Origin: Taxawa tesnikishii (nom. ined.)
Taxonomy: Eukaryota > Ascomycota > Dothideomycetes > Dothideales
Length of the DNA: 64,000 nucleotides
Assembly (NCBI GenBank): GCA_030247885.1
Contig: JAPDRO010000013.1
Span: forward strand, 790,938-854,937
Reading direction: 5' to 3'
Position 1 is the stretch's first letter. Each line of letters starts with the position of its first letter. Below are positions 24,367-35,611 of this stretch, piece after piece. Position numbers and translations under genes: made by a program. Below the pieces are notes generated by a model that was not told the DNA's origin, made no database searches, and saw only the letters and a list, made by a program, of their open reading frames with translations.

Positions 24367-24881
24367 ACTCCTGGGTGGTGGCTGGACGAATGGCAGGATC
24401 GCAAGTGAAGGAGTTGAGGGGAGTGAGTAGAGCGGCGGCGTGCTCAGTGCGATGCGCGGAGCAACTCAGGGCAGCGATCTGCTTGCTGCTTGCCGGATGT
24501 TGTTGGACTCCAATGTCGAATAGATATGTTCACCCAGACTGAGACTTTACCATTCAAGCGACTAAGGAACTCTGGCGCGCGTACATCAAAGCAAGATTAG
24601 GAATCGTTCATCACACTACCTCTCACCGCTTTCTGTTAGCGCGGTGTGCAATGGGGATACGTACATGTACGTCTTCCCTGGTCTTCCTTCATCGTCGTCG
24701 CCAATCCTACTCCCAGGGAAGGCGTGACTTGTCGTATTTGGCCGTGCCAGTGCAAGCGATGATAGTTCAGAAGGGTACGATACGTAAGCCTCGCTCGAGT
24801 GATCTCTATCAACCTTTGCTCATAAAATAGTTGCATTGCCCACTGCCACGTTTCAGCAGTGCATCCTATCCCGAAACTCCA
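24367..24881. other. Intergenic region between convergent genes
   Basis: About 515 bp between the ends of the NADH dehydrogenase and ELP4 genes. It should contain both 3' UTRs. No gene or repeat is seen. Confidence 0.45.
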
Positions 24882-26253
24882 TCAGAACTCAATGTCCACT
24901 TTGCTTGCCTTCCCCAGCGCCCCCCTTCCGCCTCCCCCTCTGCGCCTCCGTATCCCCTTCCATGGGCGGCAGACTAAACGGCTTGATGACAAACTTCCGC
25001 CTGCTGAGCGTAAACGCCATATCCTCGCCTCCCCTCCCCTCCCCTCCACCTCCACCTCCACCCCTCTCCGTACTAACGGGAAGCTTGTGCAGCTTCAGCA
25101 TCCCCTGCGGCTGTTCCTCGTTTCCCCTCGAACCGCCGGACTCTGCGAGCGAGTTGGAGGAATCCATGAGGTGCGGGAACGGAGTGAGCTCGACGACGCC
25201 GTCGCAGAGCGTTTCGGCCCACCGGACCAGGCCGCTGGAGCGCGGGTAGAGCGATAGGGGCAGGGTCAGCATGGCGGTCAAGCGGGTCGGGTGTTGGCGT
25301 AGCAGGGAGCGGAGAGAGTGCAGGAATCGGAGGAAGTGCTGCGGGTGCGCCGCTTGCGGCGGGTACAGTGCCGGGCTGAGGATTGTGGGGATGATGAGGC
25401 GGTGGACTGTCGTCGAGGGGTGTTGGTCAGGTGGTGCGACAGAGACTGGAAGATGGCTGCCAAGGGAGAACTGGAAGATGCCGGCTGTGGTGAGATGGGC
25501 ATGTGGTTTACGGAGGCGTTTGCGGGCCTGGTGAGGCGTTTTGCGAGGTCGAACGTGTGGCAGAATGCTTGGTCTTCCACTTCGACTGACGAGGTTCTTC
25601 CATCGGTTGCGCCTGTGCCGGTGGGAGCGCGGTCCGGTACGACTGTTGAGAAGAATGACGCATCAGTACGGGATTCGAAAATCGGTGGTATTGAAGACTT
25701 TGGCTATATACACCCGGTGCACGAGACGCACCTCTTCCTGCTCGTTCGACCCGCTCTCTGTCGGCGCCGAATTGGCCCAGTCGCTCGTATCGCCATGCGA
25801 TTTTCATCTTCTCGTTGTCCACCTTCCCTCCTCCTCCTCCTCCTCCTCCTCCACCCCTTCCCTATCTCCCTTCTCTTCCGTTTCCCTGGCAGCGCCTACT
25901 AAGCCAGGCAACTCCCTCACCCATTGCTCTCCGACACCGACAACGTGTAGCATATGCCCCTGCACCAGGCCCTCCGCCGCGTAGTATCTCAACAACGCGC
26001 CCGCGAAGTCAGTCGTTCCGTTCTCTTCGATGAACAGCGAAGAGCCCATCGCTAGACCGGCGTGTCCGCCTAGCAAGCTATCGAGGGAATATGCGCCTGT
26101 GGACGTCGTGGGCTGGCCGGTCAGTGGAGAGGGCCTCGTCCCGCGCAAGATTGCCGGAACTTCTGCAGCCTGTCCATGTCCGTCTGTGAGGTTCAGTGCA
26201 TCGGACGGCCGGGACGCACGACTCAGGCCGATGTTACGCTTGCGGAAGGCCAT
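24882..26253 (-). CDS. ELP4: Elongator complex protein 4 (PAXNEB family)
   Basis: Part of the Elp4-5-6 ring of Elongator, which modifies wobble uridines in tRNA. It reads MAFRKRNIGLSR, then RPSPLTGQPTTSTGAYSLD and LGGHAGLAMGSSLFIEE (RecA-like fold without a catalytic loop), GVGEQWVRELPGL, a poly-Glu stretch, EKMKIAWRYERLGQF, FCHTFDLAKRL, IIPTILSPALYPP, LPLSLYPRSSGLVRW and FTLSRRKFVIKPFSLPPMEGD. One 89-bp intron spans 25643-25731. Frame breaks lie at + strand runs C3 25826-25828 and G4 25417-25420 (one base short each). The stop as read is at 24889-24891. If the C6 run at 24920-24925 is one base too long, the protein instead ends SKVDIEF with a stop at 24882-24884, which looks more family-like. 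Confidence 0.88.
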
Positions 26254-27738
26254 GGTGGAATGCTGTTGCGGATGCGAGGACAGGGTGGGCTTTTGGGTGG
26301 AAGCTGAAGCGAAGGTGAAGATTGAAGATGGAAGACTGCCAGTGATAAGATAAGGTGGCTTGGCTACAAGCAGTTGTGAGCTTGTCCGACAGAAGGATAC
26401 TTGACAGGGCAAAACGGCACCTCTCACTCTCACACTCCCCAGTTGGCCAATTCCAATTTCGCTGTCGCTTGCTGCCTTGTTTCCATCGTCTACTGACACG
26501 GCCTCCCACGAGCTACAGGAGGCATCCTCATCCTACTCCTCCACACGAGCGTCCCTCAAGCCCGGAGCTGGAGGAGGAGAAAGGCAAGCCTCGGTCAATG
26601 GCTGGCATGTGCAACCGCGTCGTCTACATGTAGTCTACTTAGCGCTGACCGTCGATGCTAAACCGCCGGGACCAATCAATGACATCAACGGCGGCAATTC
26701 AAAGTCCTTTGCTCGACTAGCTCCCACTGTTCCAGTGTCAAGAACGGACGAAAGGGGTCCGTCTAAGGTTACAAATAAGCTCTACACGTCGGCCCAAAGC
26801 TTATGCGACGATGTGGGGGCCCCGTCACTGTGTCTATGTCAGCATCCTCCCTTCCTCCCTAAACGAGCTCCTCTCTACGTCTGTGGCTTTGCTGTGAGCT
26901 TAGCCACTTGCGCTCGACCTTTGCACTACGGCGTCGCTTGCGGTGCGGTGCGGTTCACTGCCTGTGACTGGCGTGCATCACCCCCGTATGGCGAAGGATG
27001 GCGTGTTCTATACATTGCGGTACACGCTATATGTATCTGCAATATGCCTCGGTTAGATGCACGAGGCGAGCGAACAGCGTAAGCATGCTCGCGTCGACTG
27101 CTGAATGCAGAATGTACCGCGGCAAAAAGTCGACAAAGGGAGAGTCGGTTTAGGCTGATCGCTGCACTCCGCACTGCTGCGCTATGAGATCTCCAGGCAC
27201 GAGGCTCGCACGCTCACAACGCCGAACCAATTAACGATGGTGTGTTTGCAGTCAACAGTTCGACCGAGTCTCCGTCGCCATTCTTACCACTACATGCGGG
27301 TCTGCGGGGTGAAGCACCACTCGTGCGCCGAAACCGTATCCTGAAGATGCAGGAGCCGGTTGTTGGTATGCTTTCTTGAAAGAGGAACTGATCGCCAAGC
27401 TCATTCCGTTTCCGGGGTAGGCTTCAACCTCTTGCCGTCAGGCGGCTCGACGATCACTATACGCCCTAACGGGGAAGCTTGCAGCAGGCACCCTGGCCGA
27501 CCCCGAACAGGTGCTTGTTGCTGCATATCACGTAGACATTGGGCTGCGTCGTTTCCGCTCGAGGTAGGATACCCGTCGATCTCTGTAGGTTGTTGGCAAC
27601 TCTTTTCCAAAGTGCCGAGGCATTGTCTTGAGTTCACTATCGTGCAAAGAGCACTTGAATGGTATATATACTCTTTCCACTGCTCTTCATGACGATGTTG
27701 TTTTTCCAGCTTGCTATCCACTCTGCAAGTACCTCGCG
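26254..27738. other. Intergenic region, no gene seen
   Basis: About 1.5 kb of divergent spacer between ELP4 and the peroxygenase. Open frames on both strands (for example + 26477-27082) show no domain, no start context and no family resemblance. It is unusually long for this gene-dense arm and may carry regulatory sites for the secreted enzyme. Confidence 0.5.
27663..27670 (+). promoter_or_regulatory. Probable TATA box of the peroxygenase gene
   Basis: A TATATATA stretch lies about 70 bp upstream of the peroxygenase ATG and is followed by a pyrimidine-rich stretch, the usual layout of an inducible fungal promoter. The call rests on position and motif only. Confidence 0.45.
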
Positions 27739-29206
27739 ATGAAGACCATTCAGATTTCCTCCTTCATCACCTTGGCTCTGGTCGGTGTGAGCAATGCCTA
27801 CCCTTCCATCATGGAGCACCTCGCCCGCGAGGCTCAGCAGAAACAAGCCAAGCGATGGGGCCTGCCTTCATTCAAGAAAGAGATGGGCAAGCGGCAATTG
27901 ACAGTCCCTCCATTCGACCCTACCACGCAATACGTTAGCAACACCGGCGCCCATGCCTTCGTAGCCCCAGGCAGTGGTGACCAGCGCGGTCCCTGCCCCG
28001 GCTTGAACGCCATGGCAAATCAGTGAGTTTGTCCCTCTTCTGATCGACCAGTGCGGTTCTGACCAGCATTCAGCAACTACATCCCACACAACGGCGTCGC
28101 TACCATCCAACAGTTCATCACCGGTACCGGGCAGGTTTTCGGCATGGGTACCGACCTCGCCACATTCCTCTCCACATACGGCGCTGTCATGGACGGAGAT
28201 CTCACAAAATGGAGTATCGGCGGTCCAACATCGAACGTAGGCTCCGTGCTGGGCCTGCTCGGTACGCCTCAAGGTACGCCCATCCTTGCCCACGTGCCCT
28301 TCTTTTAACTCTTTCTAACACATAGAACACAGGGCTCGATGGATCCCACAACAAATACGAAAGCGACGTGTCTCCGACCCGCGGTGATTTATACCAATAG
28401 TAGGTCGACGTCCGCTGAAATTGTGCAGTGTGGTCGAGTGTGGATGCTGACACCACGTCCCCAGCGGCAACAATTACCTGCTCCAAGTGCCCCAGTTTCA
28501 AGCCCTCTACGACCTCGGCAAAGCCCAAGACAGCTATGATCTAGATGTCCTAACCCAGCACCGCGTCAACCGCTTCCAGCAGAGTATCAGCAACAACCCA
28601 TACTTCTTCAACGGCCCCTTCAGTGGTGTCGCGGTCCAGCCGGCTGCGTATACGTTCATCTACCGCTTCATGGCCAACAAGAGCGCAGAATACCCCGAAG
28701 GCCGCCTCACTGGTGATGTGCTGAAGAGTTTCTTCTCAATCACCGGCACCGATGGAAACTTCAAGTACACACCAGGCTACGAACGCATCCCGAACAACTG
28801 GTACAAGAGGAATGCCGCAGACGCGTACACGATCCCATACTACTCCCTCGATCTCGACACCATGGCCCTCAAATACCCTCAATTCCTCTCCATCGGCGGT
28901 AACACTGGCACGGTGAACTCCTTCGTCGGACTCGAGCCCACGAGCCTCACCAATGGCGTCTACAACGCTGCCACCCTTACCCAAGGCAACAACGCCCTCT
29001 GCTACGCGTTCCAGGTCGGTGCGCAGAGCCTGCCGGATCTGCTCCAAGGCGTCTTCACGAACCCGACTACCGCCCTCAACACCCTCGACGGTCTCTTCTC
29101 CAAGGCGGCCAGCAGCCTCGGGTGCCCGCAGTTGAACAGCGTCGACCAGAGTCAATATGACAGATATCCCGGGTATGCGAAGTTGAAGTCGAACGGCCAG
29201 TATTAG
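27739..29206 (+). CDS. Secreted heme-thiolate peroxidase / unspecific peroxygenase-like (Peroxidase_2 family)
   Basis: Heme-thiolate peroxygenases use hydrogen peroxide to halogenate or insert oxygen into organic substrates outside the cell. Exons are 27739-28022, 28074-28273, 28333-28399 and 28465-29206 (introns of 51, 59 and 65 bp), 430 aa with no frame break. A signal peptide (MKTIQISSFITLALVGVSNA) precedes a Lys/Arg-rich stretch ending KR that may be a propeptide. The proximal heme cysteine is in GPCPGLNAMANHNYIPHNG near residue 86. The distal acid/metal region is GSHNKYESDVSPTRGDLY. The C-terminal half (FFSITGTDGNFKYTPGYERIPNNWYKR) is typical of the long fungal subfamily. No C-terminal anchor is seen. 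Confidence 0.92.
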
Positions 29207-29957
29207 GCGGAAGTAATCGAGTGGTGAACCGGTCGCTCGCTGGGATTCCAAGGGGACCCTTTGAGTGTATTAAGGATTAGCCAATGAGGATTTGGCGTTT
29301 CAATGGCGTGTTAGTCCCTATGGCGGCCTGCTGGCAGGGCTTCGGGGCCAACTTGCAATGAGGGATGGCTTAACGATATTGTATGTACATTGTAAATCAC
29401 GAAAGGCTTTTCTGCACCGTTTCATCCACTGCTTGGCCTGGGCTACGTCAGACCGTCCCTAAGCCTGCGGCCTGTGTAATCAATCGCGTCGCGGAGATGG
29501 GTGATTTCGGGGGTTTGGAAGGGGGCCCAGTGAGGAGGAGGCGGATCACTCGCCTTCCATTTGCAGGTTCTGGTAGACGCGCGCGGATCCGGATCGATAG
29601 GGGTTTGTGTCTCTCTGAGCAATGTCCTCTGTGCTCCCGGCGATGGCTGTTCGTTTTTGTATGGCACCGTCAGCTGCGGTAGAGCGTTGAGCAATGGGGT
29701 CGTTCGACCATGTTGGAGTTGGAGGTTAGAGTTGGACAAGGAAAGGTTGGACAGACGGCGTCCACGGGTCTGCTTTCGTGGTTGAATGTCTGACAATACG
29801 AAGCTGTTTCTGCAGGCGAATAACAAGACGCAAGCAAGGTTCTCCACATCGCATTCGCTGCGTATCGATAGCCATTAGGTTTTGGTCGAGAGATGACATC
29901 ACTTGGAGCGATATCCGTCGCCAACCTTGGTAGTAGCAAGCATACTGATACACAAAT
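29207..29957. other. Intergenic region between convergent genes
   Basis: About 750 bp between the peroxygenase and the unknown minus-strand gene. Frames on both strands are short and unrelated to known families. Confidence 0.45.
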
Positions 29958-31631
29958 TCATTGCCAATCGTCATCTTCGTCTGGTCGCACCCACAACTCG
30001 CCTTCGTTATTGTCAGGATCTCTGACATCCTCGCCGTTTGGGATCGGACTATCGATACCCTTGATCTCCCTCAGGAACGGGAATCGCTTAGACTTCATCC
30101 GCAAGAAGTCATCGATCTGCTTATCATGTTGCCGCATCTCGCCTCTCCGGTAGCCACGAAGGACCAGGGATTCAAGACTCGGTGGAAGCGAATCAGTCAG
30201 TCGGAATGGCGCAGATTCCTCACCCGCACCGAGGAGCAACCGCACGCCGATGGACAAATCCGTGAGCGCCGTGAAATCATGAAACGAGCCCATCGTACCG
30301 CCGTATTCTCGCGTATCGGCCAGGTCTTTCGTGAAAAGCGGACCGGAGCTATTGGCCTCGTTGAGCAAGAACCACTCGTCACGCATATAGTCTACAGCCT
30401 CAAGGTCCAAGGGGTCATTCGGGTCCATGCCGTCCTCATCAACCCACTCCCCAGGGCGTGCATAGACTTTGGCGTCCAAGTCCAGGTCGAGTCTGCGCAG
30501 GCTGTGTTTCTGGCACAACAAGGCTTTGCCTAGTGTTTTTGGATATATCACGTGATTGCCGTAGATGGCGCGGCCCCCAGTCGAGAAGGTAAAGTCTTCC
30601 AGAGCGGTCGACAGACGGATAACGGACGCTAGCATTGCGCTTGATAGGTCAGAGTGCCCGATGTGAATGCTTTTGACGTTCGACGTGTGCGGCGCGATCA
30701 GCCAGCGGTCTGAACCCTTGCCGTCTTCTTGGATACCATCTATGCTGATGCTTTCAAGAGAGGGCAACCTGTTGAACAGACCAACGAGGCCGAGAAAATC
30801 CGTCGTGGTGTATTCTCGTGGATCACATAGAATTATCTCAGTCGTCGGTAGCAGTTTGACATGTTTCAGCTTCTGTAAATATCTCTCCTTCAACAGGCTA
30901 TGGTTGTTTTTGCGTAGCACCATGCCCAGGACGTCCGTAGTTGCGGAATCCTCGAGTGTGAGCGCCTCGATGTTGGGGCATAACGCGATCAACAACGCGG
31001 CCGCGTAGTGCCCAAACAGAGCGTGCTGACGCCGCGAGGACCGCATGGTTTGCCAGTTCCCGTCTGCCCACGCCCGGGTTTCATTGAGTTTCCGTGCCTC
31101 GACGCGTTCGGGCCTTGCCCAGCTGAGCGCCCGAACCCATTCGCCAACCGCGTCTTCGCCAACGAGGACTTTGACGACCTCAATCAAGGCTTTGTTGTCA
31201 AGAGCGTCACGTGCTCCTAACCTTCCTTCCCCGGCCATCTGTCGGCGTGGTGGATATTCGTACTCGACATGATGTCCACGGAAGACAAGTTCTTTCACGG
31301 AGGTCGCTAGTTGAGGGTTCTGGACGTAGTCCACGATCAATGAATACAGCCTAGAGTGGTCTTCCTGCTCACTTATTCGAACCCTGTGCCAACGTCTGAC
31401 GTTCGCAACATGCTCCGCATTCTTTGCAGACGTCCCGTTAACCTTCGATATGGTTGATGCTGTTTCTCCTGCCTCTTCGCCACGTTTACGCTTCTTGCTT
31501 TCTCTCTCGGCTACGGTGCTCATCTGGAGCGGAAAACCGAGGGATCGCGCGGCAGCTGTTAATGAAGGTCGGGGATAGACGTAGAGACTCCCTGACCTGT
31601 AAGCAAATGCTATTCTAGTCCGTGAGTTCAT
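29958..31631 (-). CDS. Hypothetical protein, possibly leucine-rich-repeat/F-box-like
   Basis: A single open frame of 557 aa. The ATG at 31523 (MSTVAERESKKRKRGEEAGE) would give 521 aa and begins with a nuclear-type basic cluster, so it is an attractive alternative start. The body holds irregular leucine-spaced stretches (ALCPNIEALTLED, LFNRLPSLESISIDGIQ, SLRRLDLDLDAKV, LPPSLESLVLRGY) typical of the degenerate repeats of fungal F-box-type proteins. No clear F-box is visible at the N-terminus. The C-terminus is strongly acidic (PDEDDDWQ). It shares a short divergent promoter of about 260-370 bp with the SET-domain gene. No function is assigned. Confidence 0.75.
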   Translation of the reverse strand: MNSRTRIAFAYRSGSLYVYPRPSLTAAARSLGFPLQMSTVAERESKKRKRGEEAGETASTISKVNGTSAKNAEHVANVRRWHRVRISEQEDHSRLYSLIVDYVQNPQLATSVKELVFRGHHVEYEYPPRRQMAGEGRLGARDALDNKALIEVVKVLVGEDAVGEWVRALSWARPERVEARKLNETRAWADGNWQTMRSSRRQHALFGHYAAALLIALCPNIEALTLEDSATTDVLGMVLRKNNHSLLKERYLQKLKHVKLLPTTEIILCDPREYTTTDFLGLVGLFNRLPSLESISIDGIQEDGKGSDRWLIAPHTSNVKSIHIGHSDLSSAMLASVIRLSTALEDFTFSTGGRAIYGNHVIYPKTLGKALLCQKHSLRRLDLDLDAKVYARPGEWVDEDGMDPNDPLDLEAVDYMRDEWFLLNEANSSGPLFTKDLADTREYGGTMGSFHDFTALTDLSIGVRLLLGAGEESAPFRLTDSLPPSLESLVLRGYRRGEMRQHDKQIDDFLRMKSKRFPFLREIKGIDSPIPNGEDVRDPDNNEGELWVRPDEDDDWQ

Positions 31632-31889
31632 TCAACAGAACGCTCTTATCGTGTAGGGCAGGAAGATAAAGGGAAGTCAGAAAGCGTAGCAACGTCTCTC
31701 TGCGCTCTTGCCGCGAGATTGCTGGTATTGCTCTCGTGGTGGATGTAGCAGAAGAATTGATGTGATTAAGGTATAAGGGATGTCCGATCAAACAAATTAG
31801 TGGAAGAATCACTTGCAACCAAGGAATTCCCCCGCAATCCCCCGAAAAACCAACCCCTCTTCCGCCGCACCTCTCAGCAAATCTGTCAA

Positions 31890-32993
31890 ATGACACCTCC
31901 AATCCTTCCGCACTCCCTCCCCTCCTCCGCCCTCTTCTCCGTCCGCGAAACAGCGTCCTCGGGTCGCGGAGTCTACGCAACCCAAGCAATTCCCGCCGGA
32001 ACACTCCTGTTCTCCACTTCCGCCCTCGCCGCTGGCGTCGTCTATCGTGAATACCGTAAGGAAGTCTGCGCGCAATGCTTCGCGTATGATCGCGGTCGGG
32101 TGTGGAGACTGAGGGACTCGAGGGCTGGGGTTGCCTTCTGCGGTGAAGCGTGCCATGACGAATGGAGGAGAGAGAACGCGGCTGGCGAGGCTGCGTTTGT
32201 TGCAGTAGAAGCACTGGGCAAAGGTGGGAAAGGACAGACTGAGGATGGGGAAGAGGAGAAGCAGAGTCAAGATGAGCGGCGGCCCACGGAGGAGGAGATA
32301 GATACAGCTTGGATGAAAGCAGAAGAGATGGCGGATAGGATACGCGCGGCGCGGTCATCCACACAGCCGTCGAAAGCGCAGCGACGGGATCTGAACCGCG
32401 TATTGGCGACGCAGCCATTGCGTGATATTCTCTCGTATTTGTTGTCCGGGGTTCTGTGTTCTGAACAAGAGCCAGAATTGTGGGCAGATGTACTGTCGTT
32501 GGCGGCCGACAGCAAACCCTACACTACCCCAACAGAATTGGAGTTTCATATCACGAGTTACCACCACCTGCTCGCAGTATGTCCCATCGATCTGCTCCCG
32601 TACATCACGCAAGCAACCGTCCGCACGATAGCGCGCAACAGCGCGCACAACGTCTTCAACATCTGGTCGCAAGATCTTGTGTCCGAGGATGAGGGAAGTC
32701 AGAACGATACGGGTTCAGCCGGTGCTCCGGGAGGGAGCGAATGCCTAGGCTACGGCATGTGGACGACAGCCAGTTACTGGAATCACAGCTGTGCGCCGAA
32801 TGTGCGTAAAAGACGTTCCGGTCGCATATGGCAATTCTGGGCAGAACGTGATGTCAAGGCGGGCGAGGAGCTGTGCATCACGTATCTGGGCGGCGACGAA
32901 CGGGAAATGACACGCGGACAGAGGAGGGAGCGATTGAGCAAAAATTGGGGGTTTCTGTGCGGTTGCAATAGGTGCGCTGCCGACGATGGGTAG
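31890..32993 (+). CDS. SET-domain protein with MYND-like zinc finger (SMYD-type)
   Basis: Candidate protein-lysine methyltransferase of 367 aa, one exon, no frame break. It starts MTPPILPHSLPSS. The split SET domain opens with FSVRETASSGRGVYATQAIPAGTLL. A zinc-finger insertion follows (VCAQCF...VAFCGEACHDEW, Cys pairs plus His). A charged insert and helical region then lead to the second SET half: WTTASYWNHSCAPNVRKRR (the NHSC motif contacting the methyl donor), RDVKAGEELCITYLGG, and a post-SET NWGFLCGCNRCAADDG with three cysteines. The order matches SMYD proteins and yeast Set5/Set6-like proteins. The substrate cannot be told from the sequence. Confidence 0.88.
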   Translation: MTPPILPHSLPSSALFSVRETASSGRGVYATQAIPAGTLLFSTSALAAGVVYREYRKEVCAQCFAYDRGRVWRLRDSRAGVAFCGEACHDEWRRENAAGEAAFVAVEALGKGGKGQTEDGEEEKQSQDERRPTEEEIDTAWMKAEEMADRIRAARSSTQPSKAQRRDLNRVLATQPLRDILSYLLSGVLCSEQEPELWADVLSLAADSKPYTTPTELEFHITSYHHLLAVCPIDLLPYITQATVRTIARNSAHNVFNIWSQDLVSEDEGSQNDTGSAGAPGGSECLGYGMWTTASYWNHSCAPNVRKRRSGRIWQFWAERDVKAGEELCITYLGGDEREMTRGQRRERLSKNWGFLCGCNRCAADDG

Positions 32994-33437
32994 GAAGTTA
33001 TGTCACGTTATCCTGACATGAACTTCCTTCCAGTCAGATAACGTTCTAAAACTAGCTTACCACGCGGCTCCGCCTTACCCTCGCTCTTCTGTCGGATACA
33101 TAATGTCGCCCGCGCAGCTGTACTTCTCCCCAAACGACAACTCAGTTCCTCGAATGGACGATAAACAGTGTGCCTGCTGGTGCTGCAGCTAACGAGCGAA
33201 CGTTCTATATGGCCGGCGATGCACTCACCGAGGATGGGCCCATGCCTTAGGGCGATAGTAAATGAGGCTCTGACGTTATGCTTCGACTGACCCTTGAGAT
33301 TCACTGCTCAGGACTACTGCTTAAAGCCCCATCACCAGAACTCATCCGCCGCCAACATATAAGGGGTGCTATTAGCATCGTTTGGTCTTCCATGGTTCTC
33401 TAAAGCTAGGCTGCAATCTGTTCTAGGAACCATCAAC
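32994..33437. other. Intergenic region between convergent genes
   Basis: About 440 bp between the SET gene and the carboxylesterase. Only short frames are present and nothing is recognised. Confidence 0.45.
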
Positions 33438-35611
33438 TCAAGGGCTTTCATACAAGGTAAGCGACTGGTTCAGCACGTTACACTGTGCCGTATCAACCCA
33501 GGGGATATCGCCAACTGTGGTGCCAAGCTGGCGGATGGCTCGAGCGGACACTTGTGCCACCGCAGGTCTCCATGCCCCGGCCGTGCTCATTGTTCGAGAG
33601 CTGTTCGTGTATCCTCGTGCTGCCAGGTATCCAGACTCAGGGTTTGGATTGCCTGAGTTTCTTGCAAATGCGCTCCAGTAGTCTATGATCAATTGACTGA
33701 AAGGGATGTCCAATCCATCTCGATCTGGAAGACCATTTGGCACGAAGTTGCCAAACACGTATGCCACCTCGCCCGCGTGGCACTTGAAGTACTCAAGCTC
33801 AGGATCACCGTATGGACGATTGGACGTAGCAGCTGGGTGACACTCGTAAGCGTCAAAGCTCGAGGGCTGGTATGTGCGGTTGAATTGGAAGTAATATGCA
33901 TGTTCGAACACATCGTTCTGCACACCCACGAATGCCGTGGATTCATCCGCACAACGTATGCCGAGGTCTGTAAGTACACGTTGTGTTGCGTTGAAGGCTG
34001 CCAGAGTATTGTTCGGTCCAGACGGCGAAGCAAACTGGCCAGAGGCGAGAATCACTGCTGGCGACGGGTTGAGAACAACGCCCGCTGTAAGGTTCAGAAC
34101 GGTGTTGAGGCTGTTCAATGCAGAATCGAAGGACGTGTAGTTGATATATGGACCGGCTTGCGCTAACGTGATAGCGAGCTCATCACGGTTGTTGCCAATC
34201 AACAACGGAACGTGCGCCGCGTCCTCGGTGTCGGTTCCATTGAGCACTAACCGTGGAGTCGTCAGATAGGTGCCGTCGATGACGGGGTACCTATGGTGGT
34301 GTTAGCTTGGGGTTTTCGCCACTGGAAACAGCACTTACCCGGGATCTTGCGTAGCGTTCAGGATTGCCTCCACAGTCAAGTTTCTCAAGCAACCCAGACG
34401 GTCGCTCGTGTTGAGACAACCCACTTGCGAGAGCACACCTGCTGCAATGCTGTCGTACTTCTCTTGGATGGTTTGGTATTCGATGTATGGTTCGTTGGCA
34501 CCGAACAGGCCAGGTGATGATTCCATTATCGCAGCCGAGAACAGCCCCTTTGCAGCTGGCGAAGCCATCAGGGCTCTCACGTTGGCAGCTCCGGAAGATT
34601 CTCCAAAAATGGTGACCCTGCTGGGATCACCGCCGAAAGCTTCAATGTTGTCCTGAATCCACTCTAGTGCCGTGACCATGTCCGAGAGTCCATAGTTCCC
34701 ACGAGCGTCGCTACTGTTCAGGGCCAGCCAACCGAGATCTCCGATCCGGTAGTTGAAGCTCACGACCACTACATCACCGCGAGATGCAAGATTGCCTCCA
34801 TCTGTCGTCGGATCAGTGGAAGAGCCGCCGGAGCCAAAAACCAGACCATGACAGCCTTGAGGGACTTCTTTTGCTGCGGATGCGAAAGATCCGGTAGAAA
34901 GGGGGTCCATATATTCAGGAAGAGACAATCTTCGCTTCCAACAACAGTAGTACCGCTCAGCTGTGGGCAGGCAGGTGCGGCTGCCAACGCCGTGACCACA
35001 GCATCGTTGTCGAAGACAACAGAGTACCCGAATCTCTCTGGCTGCGCTGCGTAGCGGATGCCCAGAAACTCCATAGTATAAGTACCACGAGAGCCGGTGA
35101 CGTATCCTTTGCCTAAGCGCTGGGTGATCTCCAGAGACGTTGAGTTGCTTGTTGAGGTTGTGTTTGATCGCTGCGCACTCTGCTCGCACAAGACCGGCAT
35201 CTTCAGGTGGCAGTCCACCTCGTGAACGGCTCCAGACTTGTCAATCGCTTGACAGCATGTACCTCGCCAAGACGCCTTTTCCGTGATCCAGAACAGCTGA
35301 TCAGAAGGGTAGTTACCCAGCCAGATTTGGTATGCAATCGCATCTTGAAGGCCCTTCCCAAAGTCGGTATGATCGCCGGACCAGACAGATTCTCCAAGTG
35401 CTGCGCATGAGTTTGTCGCTTCTGCATAAGAATGGCGACCGCTCAGTAGGATCGCGTCAGCATTTCGAAGGGACGACCCGCCATAGAGGTCATTGTGCGA
35501 CAGGATAGTCAGCCCTGCTCCAAGGTTCTCTGGAGTCGCAGCGGCTTGGATGGAAGCGCTGAAGCAAAGCAGGGCGCTGATCCTGGAAACGATCTTCGGT
35601 AGAACACCCAT
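33438..35611 (-). CDS. Secreted type-B carboxylesterase/lipase with N-terminal lectin-like extension
   Basis: An alpha/beta-hydrolase that cleaves carboxylic esters outside the cell. Exons are 35611-34339 and 34290-33438 (48-bp intron), about 708 aa. A signal peptide (MGVLPKIVSRISALLCFSASIQA) is followed by about 130 residues with paired cysteines and Trp-rich motifs (YAEATNSCAALGESVW, AYQIWLGNYPSDQLFWI, WRGTCCQAI), which look like a C-type-lectin fold. The esterase begins at LGKGYVTGSRGTYTMEFLGIRYA, with EDCLFLNIWTP, the serine nucleophile in IFGESSGAANV, and Asn-x-Ser/Thr sites throughout. One frame break at the + strand A5 run 34836-34840 sits just before the oxyanion-hole loop; one added base gives FFGSGGSSTD and an unbroken protein. 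Confidence 0.88.

Noticed and set aside
26477-27082. 201-residue + frame between ELP4 and the peroxygenase
   Set aside because: No domain, no codon-like pattern, and frames of this size occur on both strands here.
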